Shown here piece after piece: positions 48,540 to 61,989 of a stretch of 64,000 nt of DNA; positions within the stretch are counted from its first letter, which is position 1, and each line of letters opens with the position of its first letter. Made by a program: the position numbers and the translations under genes. The DNA lies in the NCBI GenBank assembly GCA_026826555.1, contig JAKSZT010000142.1, positions 2,667,298 through 2,731,297 of the forward strand, given 5' to 3'. The notes under the pieces are model-generated. The model made no database searches. It saw only the letters and a list, made by a program, of their open reading frames with translations, and was not told the origin of the DNA. Source of the stretch: Tolypeutes matacus. Taxonomy: Eukaryota; Chordata; Mammalia; Cingulata; Chlamyphoridae.

Positions 48540-49805
48540 CCAATCTCTCTAAGGAAACTGGGTGCTAAAATCCTCAATAAAAATACTTGTTAATCATATC
48601 CAACAATACACTAAAAGAATAATATACCATGACCAAATGAGTTTCATCCCTGGTATGCAAGGATGTTTCAACATAAGAAAATCAACGTAATACAGCACAT
48701 TAACAGATCAAAAAAAAAAAAATCCCATGGTCATCTCTATTGATGCAGAAAAAGGATTTGACGAAACACAGCATCCTTTCTTGATAAAAACACTTCAGAA
48801 GATAGGAATAGAAGGAAAATTCCTCAACATGATAAAGGGTATTTATGAAAAACCCACAACTAATATCATATTGAATGGTGAAATTCTAAAGTCTTTCCCT
48901 CTAAGATCTGGAACAAGACAAGGATTCCCACTGGCATTGCACTTATTTAACATTGTGTTAGAAGTGCTTGCTTGAGCACTTAGTCAAGAAAAAAATATGA
49001 AAGTCATCCAAATAGGAAAGGAAGACATGATCCTATACCCGACTCACTTTGAAATCCCTTAGTCATAAAAACTCATTTATATTTAAAATTTAACACTTTT
49101 TGTCAAGGTCTTTTTCCAAATACATCAGTAGTTAGGACTCATTAATAATCCCTTGGTGCCATAGAAGCTCATTTACTGGAGTCATGTACCAGCCCAGGAC
49201 AATGTACAAAAGAATGATGAACCATGCCCATCCCCCAAAAAAGAGAGCATCTACAACTGCAAGAAAGAAAGTTCCATCTATCTGCCCCATGGGATATAAT
49301 CCCCCTCTCAATTAGAAACAGAGTGGGCATCACCATCCCCAAATCTGCGGGACTGAAGAATGACCAAACATAAAGGCGAATGCAAAGATGAACTAAACTA
49401 GAGTTATTATTCCTCTAGCAATGGAAGAACTTGTATCATTGACATAAAGGCAGTGGCAGGCAGATGGTCTGATTGAGGGAAGAGGGAAGAATAGGTGTAA
49501 CATGGGTTATTTTGGGGACTTTGGAATTCTCCTGCATGACATTGCAATGATGGATATATATTTTGTTAAACCTATAAAATTGTGTGTGGGGGAATTGTAA
49601 ACTCTAATGTAAACTGTAGTTCATTGTTAGTAGCAATGCATCAATAGGTTTTTATTAATTGTAATAAATGTACCACACTAATGAAAGATGTTGTTAATGG
49701 GGAAAAGTGTGGGAGGGGAAGAGGCTGGGTTATATGAGAATCACCTATATTTTTGATGTAATATTTATGTAACCTAAAGCTTCTTTAAAAATAAATTAAA
49801 TAATA
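48540..49805 (+). mobile_element. Younger L1 with internal deletion and inversion
   Basis: 48540-49022 is ORF2 reverse-transcriptase sequence. Its open part at 48727-48975 reads [19 protein letters not shown], and later [20 protein letters not shown]. It breaks off at GKEDMILY, before the rest of the palm. 49023-49133 is inverted relative to the copy at 37940-38030. 49134-49805 is 3' UTR and A-rich tail in the forward direction. It separates two parts of the older plus-strand L1. Confidence 0.75.
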
Positions 49806-52800
49806 AATTAAATTTAAAAATCAGAATACATATTTTCTCTAGGGCACATGGATCATTCCCCAGATAGACCTAAAGTTGTAGTCACAAAAGAAACCTTAGT
49901 AAATTGAAAAATATTGAAATCATTCAATGTATTTTCTCTGACCACAACAAAATGCATTTAGAAATCAGTAACAGAGGGAGAAATGGAAACACACAAATAT
50001 TTAGACATTAAACAACATACTCTCAACATAAACAATGGGTTATTGGAAATCACAAGGGAACTTATAAAATACATCGAGACAAGTGAAAATGAAAATATAA
50101 CATACCATAACTTTATATCTCTTAATGCTTTTATTTAAAAAAAAAAAAAAGACTTCAAATCTAAGACTAAGCCACAAAACTGGAAGAAAAAGAAAAAGAA
50201 CAAACTAAACCCAAAGCAAGCAAAAATAAGTGCATAACAAAGTTTAGAATGGAGATGAATGTTATGAAAATTTTTAATAGGAAAAATCAACATAACCAAA
50301 AGTTGCTTATTTGAAAATATCCATAATATTGACAAACTTTTAGCTAGACTGGCAAAGGAAAAAAAAAGAGAAAGGATACAAATAATGAACATCAGATATG
50401 AGAAGGTGACCATTACTACTGATCCCGCTGTAATATAAAGGACAAGAAGAGGATATTATGAACAACTATATAGCAATAAATTAGATAACCTAGACAAATT
50501 CAGAGAAACAATCTACCTACATTGATCCAATAAGAAACAAAATGGACTCAATAAAACAATTCTTAGTAAAGAAATTGAATCAGTAATCATAAACCTAGCC
50601 AAAAAATCCCAGGAACAGAAGTTTTCACAAGGGAGTTTTACCAAACATTCTAAGGGGAATTAACTCCAATTCTGCTCAAACTTCCAAAAAATTGCAGAGA
50701 AGGGAATACATCGTAATTCATTGTATGATGGCAACATCACCTTCATATCAAAGCCAGATATAGATACCACAAGAAAGAAAGCTACAGACAAATATAACTT
50801 ATGAATATAGATGTAAAAATCCTAACAAAATACTAGCCAACCAAGTCCAAAAGCATATTTAAAGAATTATACACTTATCAGGTAGGATTTATACATGCTA
50901 TGGATGGATGCTTCTACATAAGAAAATTAATTAATGTAATACACCACATTAATACAATGAAGAAAAAAATTACATGATCATTACAAGTGATGCAGAGGCA
51001 TTGACACAATCCAGCACCCCTTCATGATAAAAATCCTCAGAACATTACAAAGAGATTGGACACTTCTTCAACATGATAAAGCGCATATATGAAAACCCCA
51101 CAACTAATATTGTACATAATATGATTGAAAGCTTTCCTTCTGTCTAAGACCAGGAAAAAGAAAAGAATGCCCATTGTTACCACTGTTATACAATATTGTA
51201 CTGGAAGTTTTTGCCATAGGAATTAGTCAAGAAAAAGAAATAAAAGCATCTAAATAAGAAAAAAAAATAAAACTTTCCCTATTTGCAGATATGATTCTAT
51301 ATACAGAAAATCATGAAAAATCCACAATAAATCTCTTAGAGCTAATAAATGAATTCAACAAAGTGGTGAGGTATAAGATCAAAACGCCAGAATTTAAGTA
51401 ATGTTTTTATACACAAGCAATGAACAATCAGAAAAAATCAAGAAAAATGTTCTACTTACAAAAGCAGTAAAGAATGAAATACACTATCCAGAGATAAATC
51501 TAATCAATGATGTAAAAGACTTCTACAACAAAACTACAAAACATAGATAAAAGACATCAATGAAGATTTAAATAAATGGAAGAATATTCTGTGTTCTTGG
51601 ATTAGAAGACTAAATATCATTAAAGAAGTCAATCCTACCCAAAGCATTTTATAGATTCAATGCAATCCAAATCGAACCTATAACAACCTTCTTGAAGAAA
51701 CAGAAAAAAAAATCATCAATTTTATATGGAATGGGAAGAAGTCTCAATTAAGTAAAATCTTACTGAAAAAGGAGAATGAAGTTCGGGGGGCTTACAGTTT
51801 CTAATCTTAAAACTTATTCCAACATCAATGTAATCAAAACAGCATGGTAGTAGCACAAGTACAGATAGGTAAACCAAAGGAATTGAATTGTGAGCTAAGA
51901 AATCAACCCTCACTTTTATTGCCAGCACATTTTTGTAAAATGAGCAAAGACCAATTAATTAGAAAACAATTTGACAAGAATCAACAAATGTTGATGGGAA
52001 AACTGGACCTCCATTTGCAAAAAAATAAAAAATAAAAATAAAAAATAAATATAAATGCATGACCCTCTAGCTGACACTTTATACAAAAATCAACTCAAAA
52101 TGGATCAAATACCTAAATATAAGATTCATAACTATAAATCTTCTAGAAGAAAATGTATGGAAGCATCTTCAACAACTTGTATTAGGAAATGTTGAATTTA
52201 TACTCAAACCAAAAGCAACAAAAGAAAAAAATTGATAAACGTGACCTCATCATAATTAAAAACTTTTATTCCTTAAATAATTTTATGATTTTCTCATGAG
52301 ACTAAAGCAACACTGTAGTCAATGGGAGAAAATATTTAGAAGCCACATATCTTATAAGGGTTTAATATCCAGAATATTAAAAAAAATCATGCAAATCAAA
52401 AATAAAAACCCAAGCCATTTAAAATATAGATAAGGATCTTGAATAGACACATCTCCACAGATTTACAAATGACCAAAGAACACATGAAAAGATAAACAAC
52501 ATCACTAGTTATCAGGGAAATGCAAATGAAAACCACAATGAGTTACCCTTTCACACCCATTGGAATGGCTACTATATTTAAAAAGAAAACAGAAATTAAG
52601 TGTTGGAGAGAAGGCATAGAAATGGGAACACTCATTCATTGTTTGTGGGAACACAAAATTGTGCAGCTGCTGTGGAAGACTATTTAGCAGTTACTCAAAA
52701 AGTTATATATAGAACTAGTTTTATCCCAGCAATCCCATTTCTAGGTATATAACCAAAATAATTCAAAGCAGGCACTTGAACAGATATTTGCACACTGATG

Positions 52801-53269
52801 TTCATAGTGCCATTATTCACAATTGCCAAAAGATGGAAGCAATCAACTGATGAATAGATAAATAAAATGTTATGCACACACACACAATGGAATATAATTT
52901 GACCATTTAAAGGACTGAATTCTAATACATGTGACAACATAGATTAACCTTGAAGACATCATGTTGATTGATAAAAACCAGGAACAAAAGGACAAATATT
53001 GTATTATCCCAATGATTTGACGCAATTAGAATAAGCCAACTCATAGAGTCAGAATCAAGAATATAGGTTACTAGGGGACACAGTGGGAATAGTGAATTAG
53101 AAGTTAATTCTTCAAATGTACAGGGTTCCTATTTGGAATGAAAGGAAATGTTTTAGTAATGGATGGTGGTGATGGTAGCACAACACTGAGAACATAATTT
53201 ACAGTGCTGAAATATATATCTGAATATGATTAAAATAGTAAATGTTAAATTGTGTTTATGGTTATGAGA

Positions 53270-53296
53270 TATATATATATATATATATATATATAA
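53270..53296. repeat. (TA)n microsatellite
   Basis: About 13 AT units in the L1 3' UTR. Confidence 0.9.
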
Positions 53297-53510
53297 ATCC
53301 ATGAAACTACACTACTCAAACTATGAAACCTAAATTAACACATAGACCATAGTTAATAGGGCAATTATAAAAGTGTTCTAGCATCAATTTTAACAAATAT
53401 TCCACAACAATGAAAGATATTAATAATAGGGTGGTATATGGTAATCCCATACTTTATAAATTATTATTATGTAAATGCACAACTTCTGTAATTAAGAGGA
53501 AAAGGATCCA

Positions 53511-54323
53511 TGCAGAAAAATGACCAATTCTACTGATAATTATCTGTAAAACCATTTTTCCTAAAGATAGTAAAAGATAGCAGCTATTAATTCCTAGGTG
53601 AAATAGGATATTTATCCCAGGATTCAGACACTAATACTCATGAAAATGAAGTGGTTGAGAAATATAATTCATCTCGAAACTACCAGGTTATTTTATCATT
53701 TTTCAAAAGACAAAAACATAAATAAATACAAATCACAGTGGTAAATAAATGCATGAAAGAAATTGTTACCCATGAATATTTATTAAGTAGCCACTTTGAA
53801 CAAAGATTTCTGGAAAGTTTTCATGAATGCAAATGCCTTTTGTTCATCAATCACACATTTGTCTTCATGTGCTTTCAGTCACATAAGGGAGTTTTGAATG
53901 CATTTGATTTAGGCATATCATGTCTTGAATATCATATAACATCCATCATATATAATATTTGAGCTAGCTTGTGTTTATATTTTTGTGATTACAAGACTTA
54001 AAACAACTCAGATACAACTAAATGTACTATATGTAAGTATCTCTATTATCTCTATGATATAGTGATATATACCTATTATCTCTCAAAAGTTGGGGTATGA
54101 AACATCCTTTTTTTGAGAGTCAAGAATGTATTATTGTTTTATCACTTACAAATAAATGATATTTCCCATTATCTTTTAAACCAATAAGCCTATATCTTAA
54201 AAGGTTTTAAATAAATAAGAAAAGTAGAAAATAAGATTAAAAAAAAAACAAAACATTGGAAAGAAGATCATATTAAAATCACCAGTGTGCATTATGTAGG
54301 TTTTTATTAATTTCATTAATCTT
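53511..54323. other. AT-rich intergenic DNA, no gene seen
   Basis: No recognisable gene or repeat between the L1 3' end and the OR pseudogene. Confidence 0.45.
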
Positions 54324-55397
54324 TCATTCATGGCTCCCAATCAATCCTTTCCATTGGTCAGAATGATTTGGTTTCATCACAGTTATACCATTTTTAATAA
54401 TATACAAACAATAATGAAGTGGTAACATTTTTTTTTCCAGGAAAAGTACATTTCTTATGGCTGCAGAAATCTGGCCAGGCTTCAGATACCTGCTCTTCAG
54501 TTTTAACATAGCTGTCTTCACCTCTTTGTTCCTTAGAGTGTAGATAACTGGGTTTAAAATAGGAGTAAAGATAGTGTAGAATATAGCAAAGACCTTGTCA
54601 ACTGAATAACTGTTGAAGGGCCACAGATAGAAGAAAATGCATGGTTCCAAGTATAATGTGACCACAATGATATGGGTGGTCATAGTGGAGCAGGCTTTTG
54701 CCATGCTGGCAGAGGAACATTTCCTAACTGTGTTAAGTATCACAGTGTAGGAGATCACCAGAAGAAGGAAGGAAATCATAGAAAGAAAGCCACTGTTTGC
54801 AAAGATCAGCAGGCTGACAACACAAGTGTCTTTTCAGGACAGCTTGGTCACTAGAGGGAGGTCACAGAAAAAGCTATCAACCTGATTAGGACCACAAAAA
54901 GGCAAGTTAATAGTAAAGGACATCTGTATATTAGTATGGATGAGGCCAATACACCAGGAGATGAGGACCAGACTAACACATACATGGCTGCTCATGATTG
55001 TCATATAGTGGAGAGGTTTGCAAATAGCAACATAACGGTCATAGGCCATGGATACAAGTAGCACTATTTTACCACTACTAAATACATGGAGAAAGAAAAT
55101 TTGCGTATGGCAGGCTTCAAAAGAAATAGTCTTGTACTCTACCAGAAAGTCAGCAGCATTTTTGGGGTGGCAAAGGAGGCAACACATATCTGTAAAAGAG
55201 AGATTTGCAAGCAGAAAGTACATGGGGGTATGAAGGTGGGAATCTGAGGTCACAGTAAGGATGACAAGAAAGTTTCCCAGCAGGATTCCTGTGTAAAATA
55301 GTAAAAATATAACAAACAAGAAAGGTTGAAGTTCCTGAGATCTAGAGAGTCCCAGCAACACAAATTCAGATACCTGAGAAATGTTTATTTCGTTCAT
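54324..55397 (-). pseudogene. Olfactory receptor family 4 (OR4K-like), single nonsense codon
   Basis: From the ATG at 55397-55395 (MNEINISQVSEFVLLGLSRS) one frame runs through all seven transmembrane segments. It is broken only by TGA at 54836-54834, codon 188, where relatives have the conserved loop-2 cysteine of LACTDT (TGC to TGA). Beyond it the same frame continues with DTCVVSLLIFANSGFL, ISYTVIL, and FTPILNPVIYTLRNKEVKTA. Landmarks before the stop: an NIS glycosylation site, HLHTPMYFLL, MAYDRYVAICKPLHY. Other damage: residues near 80-90 read CCLLCHPKNAA, where the usual ASFATPKM text is present in another frame, so two small deletions cancel each other. KACSTMTTHI and YLEPC replace the usual KALSTCTAH and FFGPC. 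The normal stop is lost, adding roughly 45 residues. The frame is otherwise open, so inactivation looks recent. Confidence 0.92.
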
Positions 55398-55450
55398 TGC
55401 CTTGGAAAAAGGCTTATCTTCATTTATCTGAATAGGAGAGAAAAACAGAT
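55398..55450 (-). promoter_or_regulatory. Candidate 3' splice site of the OR pseudogene
   Basis: The minus strand has a polypyrimidine run ending TTCTCTCCTATTCAG at 55428, about 30 bases before the ATG at 55397. This is the same arrangement as at the intact OR gene. Confidence 0.55.
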
Positions 55451-56204
55451 CAATCAGTAAAATGAACATTAGTTGCTATCCCAGATTCACTCAATCATTA
55501 GAGCTTCTGCTTCTCCTTAAATATATATCTGTATTTTCATGCACGATTCACACAGTTTTAGGGATAGCAAACAATTAATCAAAATAGATAGTGTGAGTAC
55601 AGGACACTAAATTTAAACTTCCAATAAAAGTGGGTGATTGGAAGCTTCAAATGCTACAATTTCAACTAAGTGATTTATCCAGGTGTATGAATTTAAGAAG
55701 TCAAATCAGCTAATTTGTAAATGAAAATGAATATCTGAAAAGTTGTTTTGACATAAAAAAATTCCCAATTTCAGAATATAGAAACAAAATGTATTTTTTC
55801 TGCACTAAAGTAAGTGAATGAAAAAATGGCATTGCTACTAGGGAGATTAAAATAACACAAAATTAAAAGTAAATTTAAGATGTTTGATCCAGAGAATACA
55901 AGCTGAATTACTTTAAATAAATTGAAAAACAGGAAGGACAAATTTATGGTATAAGAAGTCAGTATAGTGGATATCATTGAAGAGGGGAAAGGAATAGGAA
56001 AGGTCTGTAGCAGGGCTTCTGGAGCACTGATATTGTTCAGTTTTTTTGATGAGGTTGATAGTTTTGGTGGCTTCATGGTGTGCTTAGATAAAGAAGGGGT
56101 CTTCTTTTCCTCTCTTCTTAGCTTCCGAAGACCTCCTCCGGTTGGAAAACTTGAAGCACTGTTCTCATTCATAATAAGAGAGTTATTTTTAAATAGCTTC
56201 ATTG
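55451..56204. other. Unassigned DNA, minus-strand open stretch
   Basis: The minus strand is open from 56202 to 55771 (143 codons). Its first 80 codons are rich in K, S and P (FPTGGGLRKLRREEKK), unlike the hydrophobic AT-rich remainder. I recognise no family. It may be chance or a fragment of a retrocopy. Confidence 0.3.
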
Positions 56205-56610
56205 GAGAAATGTTTATTCAAATTATTGCTGAGTTTTCAAAAAAGGTTGTCTTTTAAATATTGAATTGTAAGTATTCTTTATATTTTTGGATCCTAGTCC
56301 ATCATCACATATATGAGTTCCAAATTCTTTCTCCCAGTCTGTGGATTGTCTTTTCATTCTCTTGATGGCATCATATAGAGCACAGACTGTTTTAATTCTG
56401 ATGAAGCCCAGTTTAATCTATTTTTTCTTTTATCATTTGTTCTTTTGATATCATATCTAAGAAACCATTGCCTAATTTAAGACTATGGAGATTTTATCCT
56501 ATATTTTCTTCAAAGAATTTATAGTTGTAGCTCTTACATTTAGGTCTTTGATCCATTTTGAATTAATTATTGTGTATGGTGTGAGGTAAGGACCCAATTT
56601 TTAACTCCTC
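56205..56610 (-). mobile_element. L1 fragment, ORF2 C-terminal region
   Basis: Reverse-complement L1 text (CCCAGTCTGTGGATTGTC, TCTTTGATCCATTTTGAA). It stops at about 56610, where another L1 3' end begins. Confidence 0.7.
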
Positions 56611-59600
56611 TTTTCCTACTCCCATCGATCTCCAGATAACCTATATTTTGATTCTGACACTGTGAGTTTACTTATTCTAATTATTTCATATCAATTAGTT
56701 CATGTAATATTTGTCCTTTTGTGTCTGACTTAATTCATTCAACCTGATGTCTTCAAGGTTCATCCATGCTGTCTCATGTATCGGAAATTCATTCCCTTTT
56801 TCAGGCTGAGTATTACTCCATTGTAAGCATAATCCACATTTTATTTATCCAATCATTGGTTGATGGACTTTTGGATTGCTTCCATCTTTTGGCAATTGCC
56901 GGTATGAACATTGGTGTTCAAATATCTGTTTGAGTCCCTACCTTCAAATATTTTGGGTATTTGCCTAGAAGTGGGATTTCTGGGACATAGGAAATTCTAT
57001 TTTTAAATTTCTATGGAACTGCCAAATAGACTTCCACACCAGCTGCACCATTTTACATTTACACCAACAATGAATGAGTTTACATATTTCTCTGTATTTT
57101 CTCAAAAATTCTTATTTTCTTTTTTTAAAAATTTTATTTGTAGCCCTTCTTGTGGGCATGAAATGGCAACTCATTGTGGTTTTTATGTGCATTTCTGTTA
57201 TAGCTAGAGATGTTCAGAACTTTTCCCAGTGGTGTTTTTTTCCCTCTTTTCCATATCTTCTTTGGAACAATGTGTATTTCAGACTTTTGTCCATATTTTA
57301 ACTGAATTGTTTGGTTTCTATTGTTGATGTATATGATTTCTTTATGTATTCTAAATAGTAAACCCTTATCAGATATAGGGTTTCCAAATATTTTCTCCCA
57401 TTGATTACATTGTTGTTTATGTTCATTGAGAAAGTCCATTGATGAACATAAGTTTTTAATTTTGATGATGTACCACTTATAGTTCTGATTCTGATATTTA
57501 TGTCTGATCCATTTTTAGTTGGATTGTATATATAGTGTGAGGAGAGGTCCATCTTCATTCTTTTGTACATGGGCATCCAGGTTTCCCAGGTTGTTGAAGA
57601 GACTGTTCTATCCACATTAAGTGGACATAGCACCCTTGTCAAAAATGTGAGGGCTGACTTCTGAACTCTCAATTTTATTCCATTGTTCTTTGTCTTTCCT
57701 TGTTGCTAGTACCTTCCTGTTTTGATTACTATGGCTTAGTAATAAGTTTTAAGATCAGGAAATGAGTGTCCTCCAACTTCATTCTTCTTTTTAAAGATGA
57801 CTTTGGTATTCAAGGCTCCTTAACATGCCATGTAACTTTGATGATTGGCCTTCTGATTTCTTCAAGAATGAAATCAGAATTTTGTTCTATATTTTGCTAA
57901 ATCTATAAATTTCCTTGATTAGATATGACATCTTAACAATATTTAATCTTACAATCCATGAGCATGGAATGTGTTTCAGTTATTTTGGTATTCTTTGATT
58001 TCAGTTAGCAATGTATTGTAATTAACTGCATACACATCTTTTACAACCTTGGTTAGATTTATTCCTCAATAATTCATTCTTTAGTTGCTATTGTAAATAG
58101 ATTTTTTTTCTTGATTTCTTCTTCTGCTTCTTCATTACTAGTGTATAGAAACACTACTTATTTTTGCATGTTGATCTTGTCCCTTTCCACTTTGCTTAAT
58201 TCATTTGTTAGTTCCAATAGATTTGTTGTGGATTTTTCTGTGTTTCAGATCATGTCATCTGCAAATAGGGAGACTTTTACGTCTTCCTTTCCAGTTTGTA
58301 TGCCTTTTATTTCTTTCTCTTGCCTATTTGCTCTGGCTAAAATGTCCAGTACAATGTTGGATAATAATGGTGATAGAGGGCATCCTTGCCATGTTCGTTT
58401 TCTTAGAGGAAAAGCTGCCAGTCTTTACCTATTAAGTTGCATGTAAGCTGTGGAGCTTTTTATATATGCCCTCATTATGTTGAGGAAGTTTCTTTCTATT
58501 TTTGGTAGTCGAAGTGTTTTAGAAAGAAATGGTACTAGATTTTTTTCAAATGCCTTTTCTGCATCAATTGAGATGGTCCTGTTTTTTTTTCCCATTTTTC
58601 TGTAATTTGGTGTATTGTATTTGTCAATTTTCTTATATTGAACCCCCATTGCATAAATGGGATGCATCCCACTTCATTATGATGTATGCTTCTTTTGAAG
58701 ATTGTTGGATTTGAATGTCATATGGGATATTGGTCTTTAGGTTAATTTTCTTGTAGAATCATTATCTAACTTTGGTACAGGGTAATGTTGCCTTCAAAGA
58801 AAGAGTTAGGATAAATAAAATAAATCTTAAGAAAAAAAATAATGACTTAGGGAATGTTCCCTCCTCTTCAATTTTTTTGGAATATTTTGAGCAGGATGGG
58901 TCTTAATTTCTCTTGCAAATTTGGTAAAATTCCCTGGTGAAGCCATCTGTTCCTGGGCTTTTATTTGTTGAGATTGTTTTTATTACTGATTCTATCTCTA
59001 TTCTAGTACTGGTTTGTTGAGATCTTCCATTTATTCTTGAGGTAGTGTAGGCAGTTTCTGTTTTTCTAGGAATTTGTTCATTTCATCTAGGTTGTCTAAT
59101 TTGTTGGCATACAATTGCTCATAGTATGCTCTTAAAGTCCTTTTTATTTCTGTGGAGTCAGTAGTCTTGTCCCCCTTTACATTTCTGATTTTTGTTATTT
59201 GTATTCTCTTTCTTTTTTTCCTGAGTCCAGGTAAAGATTTGTTGATTTTATTGATATTTTCAAAGAATCAAAATTTATTTTTGCTGATTCTCTCTGTTTT
59301 GTTAAATTCTTTATATAATATATCTCCACTCTAATATTTATTTCCTTCATCTGCTCATTTTGGCCTTAGCTTGTCCTTTTTTTCCTAGATCCTCTAGTTT
59401 TGAGGTTAGGTCTCTTTCAAATCTTTCTTCTTTCTTACTGTAGCATTTAGAGCTACAAATTTTCCTCTCAGCATTGCCTTTTCTGCAAGTTTTGTTATAT
59501 TCTCTATTCATTTTTATTTGCCTTAAGTTATTTCCTAGTTTCCCTTTTGATTTCTTCTTTGGCCCATAAGTCATTTAGAATTACATTGTTTAATTTCAAC

Positions 59601-60350
59601 ATATTGGTGAATATTCCATTTCTCCCTTTTATTATTTCTAGCTTTACTCAATTGTAGTCATAAAAAATATATTTTATGATTTCAATATTTTTCTATTTAT
59701 TGAGACTTGTTTTGTGACCTGTCACACAGTCCTAGAGAATGATCCACATGCCCTATAAAGATTGTGCATTCTCCTGCTGCTGGTTTAAATATTATATACA
59801 TATAATATTTAGACACACATATATATGCTTTGTCAAAACTGTTTAGAGTGTTACTGAAGTCTTTTATTTACTTGATCTTTTTTCTAGATGATTAAGTCTT
59901 GTATTAAGTCTTGTATTAAGATCGATCTCTTGTTATTACTGTAGAGCCATCTATTTCTCCTGTAAATCTGTCAATATTTGCTTCCTATTTTCTGGTGCCC
60001 TGCAATTAAGTGCATATATATTTTAAATTGTTATATATATTTTTGTTGAATAGATTCCTTTATTAGTATATAATGGCCATTTTTGTTCCTTGTAACAGGT
60101 TTGACTTAAAGACTATTTTATCTGATACTAGTAGATCTACCTAAGTTCCACTTTAGTTAATAATTGCATTGTATACTTTTTCTATCCTTTCACTTTCAAC
60201 TGACTTATGTCTTTGAATTTAAGGTGAGTCTCTTGTAAACAGCCTATACTTGGGTCATGCTATTTTATCCGTTCTGGGGATTTCTGCTTTCTGACTGGGG
60301 AATTTAATCCATTTATACTTAAAAAAACTGATAATGTAGGATAATGTAAG
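56611..60350 (-). mobile_element. L1 ORF2 and 3' UTR, 5'-truncated
   Basis: On the minus strand, from 60350 down: endonuclease remnants, linker (ERFERDLTSKLEDLGKKG near 59410), reverse-transcriptase motif (ISIDAEKAFEKNLVPFLS near 58570), C-terminal region (WETWMPMYKRMKMDLSSHY near 57550) and 3' UTR to 56611. It covers most of ORF2 but has many stops and frameshifts, so it is inactive. The 5' end, including ORF1, is missing. Confidence 0.78.
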
Positions 60351-61989
60351 ATTTTATTTTCTTATTTTCTTATTTTTCTTATTTTGCTATCCTAATAAAA
60401 GATATTTTGTTTCTTTTTATTTTCAGAAAATATGCCTATCTACTGTTCAATATTAATGGAGAAGTTATTTTGTATTTTATTTACATCCCAAAGATTGATA
60501 TTTTCTTAATAAAAGATAACAAATATTATTTCTACCATTGGAATTATTTTTTCCTTATTCTAAACAGATAAGGGTATTAACTGGAGCAAAGTTTGCCCTC
60601 ATCTTTGCTAATACGGAAAACACGGTTTGATGAGTAAAGAGATGTCCTCTTTTCTCACTGATTAGCTTGGTGAAATTGGGCAATGCTTTTCAACAAAACC
60701 TCCGTTCTTTCTAATATAAAACAATTATTTCTGTTCATTCATTCTGAAAATAGTAAATGCATCTTAATCAGGTCACAGAGATAGGAACTAGTGATAGAGC
60801 AGTTAGCTTTATCTCTTGCCACCTGTTGATTTTATTAAGAGAAGATGATGCACATACATTTCCCTTCACCCACAGCATATACCTTCCTTGATGTGGTAAG
60901 AGTATTTTATCACTTGAAAAAAATATGACCTTTTTAAAAGCTGAATAAAATCCCTATAATGTAGTAGAAAAATAAAGTTGTTGAAATAAAAGATTCTAGG
61001 ATAAAATAACAGCTGTGTCATCTGCCAGCTGTATGACATTGAACAGTGTATTTAGCCGTTCAGGGCACATTGTCCTGAGGCCTAAAATGATGAAATAATA
61101 TAACAATATAACCCTCAAAGGGACAACAAAATTGTATTTTAAAGATTCTGTAAGTGAGAACTCTTTAATAAATTGTAATGACAGCACATATAAAACATTC
61201 TCAATGATTTATTTCAGAGAAGTATTAGTATTTTCTATAGTTAAAACTGCTCAAAGATGGGATGGTCTAATTTACACAGAAATAAGTTTCACTTTGCTGG
61301 ATGTGCTGAAGTCAAATCAATCTTTGGTTTCTTATTATATTTTAGTGTGAATTAATACATGCTTAGAGGGATTTGATAGGTAACTCTCATATCCCTCCTA
61401 CAATCAAATCCTGTAAAATGATCCTCTCCCAATACTTCTATGTGTTGAATATTTTAACTGGTGAGTAATACTAATAAAATTTGTAGGAGCTATCAAGCAC
61501 TACCAGTTCAATGTAAAGACCTTTAGAAACTTTCTTTCATTGACTGCTCCCTCCACCCTGCTTTCCCTCCTTCTTACCTGCCAATCAATGTAAACAGTGA
61601 TGAGACACAGTCCTTAGATATATACTGATGAATTTCTTTCATTTTACCCTAGAAAAAATGTAGAGAATAGACACATTAATTGTAATCACTGAGTCTTGGA
61701 ATGAGATTGACAGTTTTTTGGTATATACACTGACCTGGCACTGAGAAGCTGAGCCATAAAGCACGTTTCTTTATAAAGAAGGATATAAGCATGGGGTGTT
61801 TGTAACCAGTGTGGGTTCCCTTCCAGGCTGTGGGACAAGGCTGGATTCAGTTTCCTGTTGGAGGCACTGTGCATTATGATAGCACAGGAAACTCTCAGGA
61901 ATCTGGCAGAGGAAAAAGAGTTGGTGAAAGAACAGATAATTTAACACTAAAAACGAATTTGCTTATATCACATGTTGCTTGGAATTTAG
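60351..61989. other. Intergenic DNA, no gene seen
   Basis: No recognisable gene. The last few hundred bases may already belong to the LTR of the plus-strand ERV, whose start cannot be fixed from one copy. Confidence 0.4.

Larger units (their letters stand above)
39275..53510 (+). mobile_element. Ancient near-complete L1, split by an ERV and a younger L1
   Basis: The pieces are collinear: a 5' region at 39275-40071, then 46708-48535 (5' region, ORF1-type and endonuclease remnants, e.g. AAATATATGAAGCACAAAATG and AATACACCACTTTCAATAA), then 49815-53510 (rest of ORF2 and 3' UTR, e.g. GATGGTGGTGATGGTAGCAC near 53163). At 40071/46708 the text runs from ATTAAAATGTACAGTG to ACAAACAAAGAAACAAGAAA, neighbouring positions in L1. 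All frames are broken by many stops. Confidence 0.7.

Noticed and set aside
48727..48975. Functional reverse transcriptase gene
   Set aside because: Only a fragment of L1 RT is open; the downstream palm residues are deleted and no full ORF2 exists.
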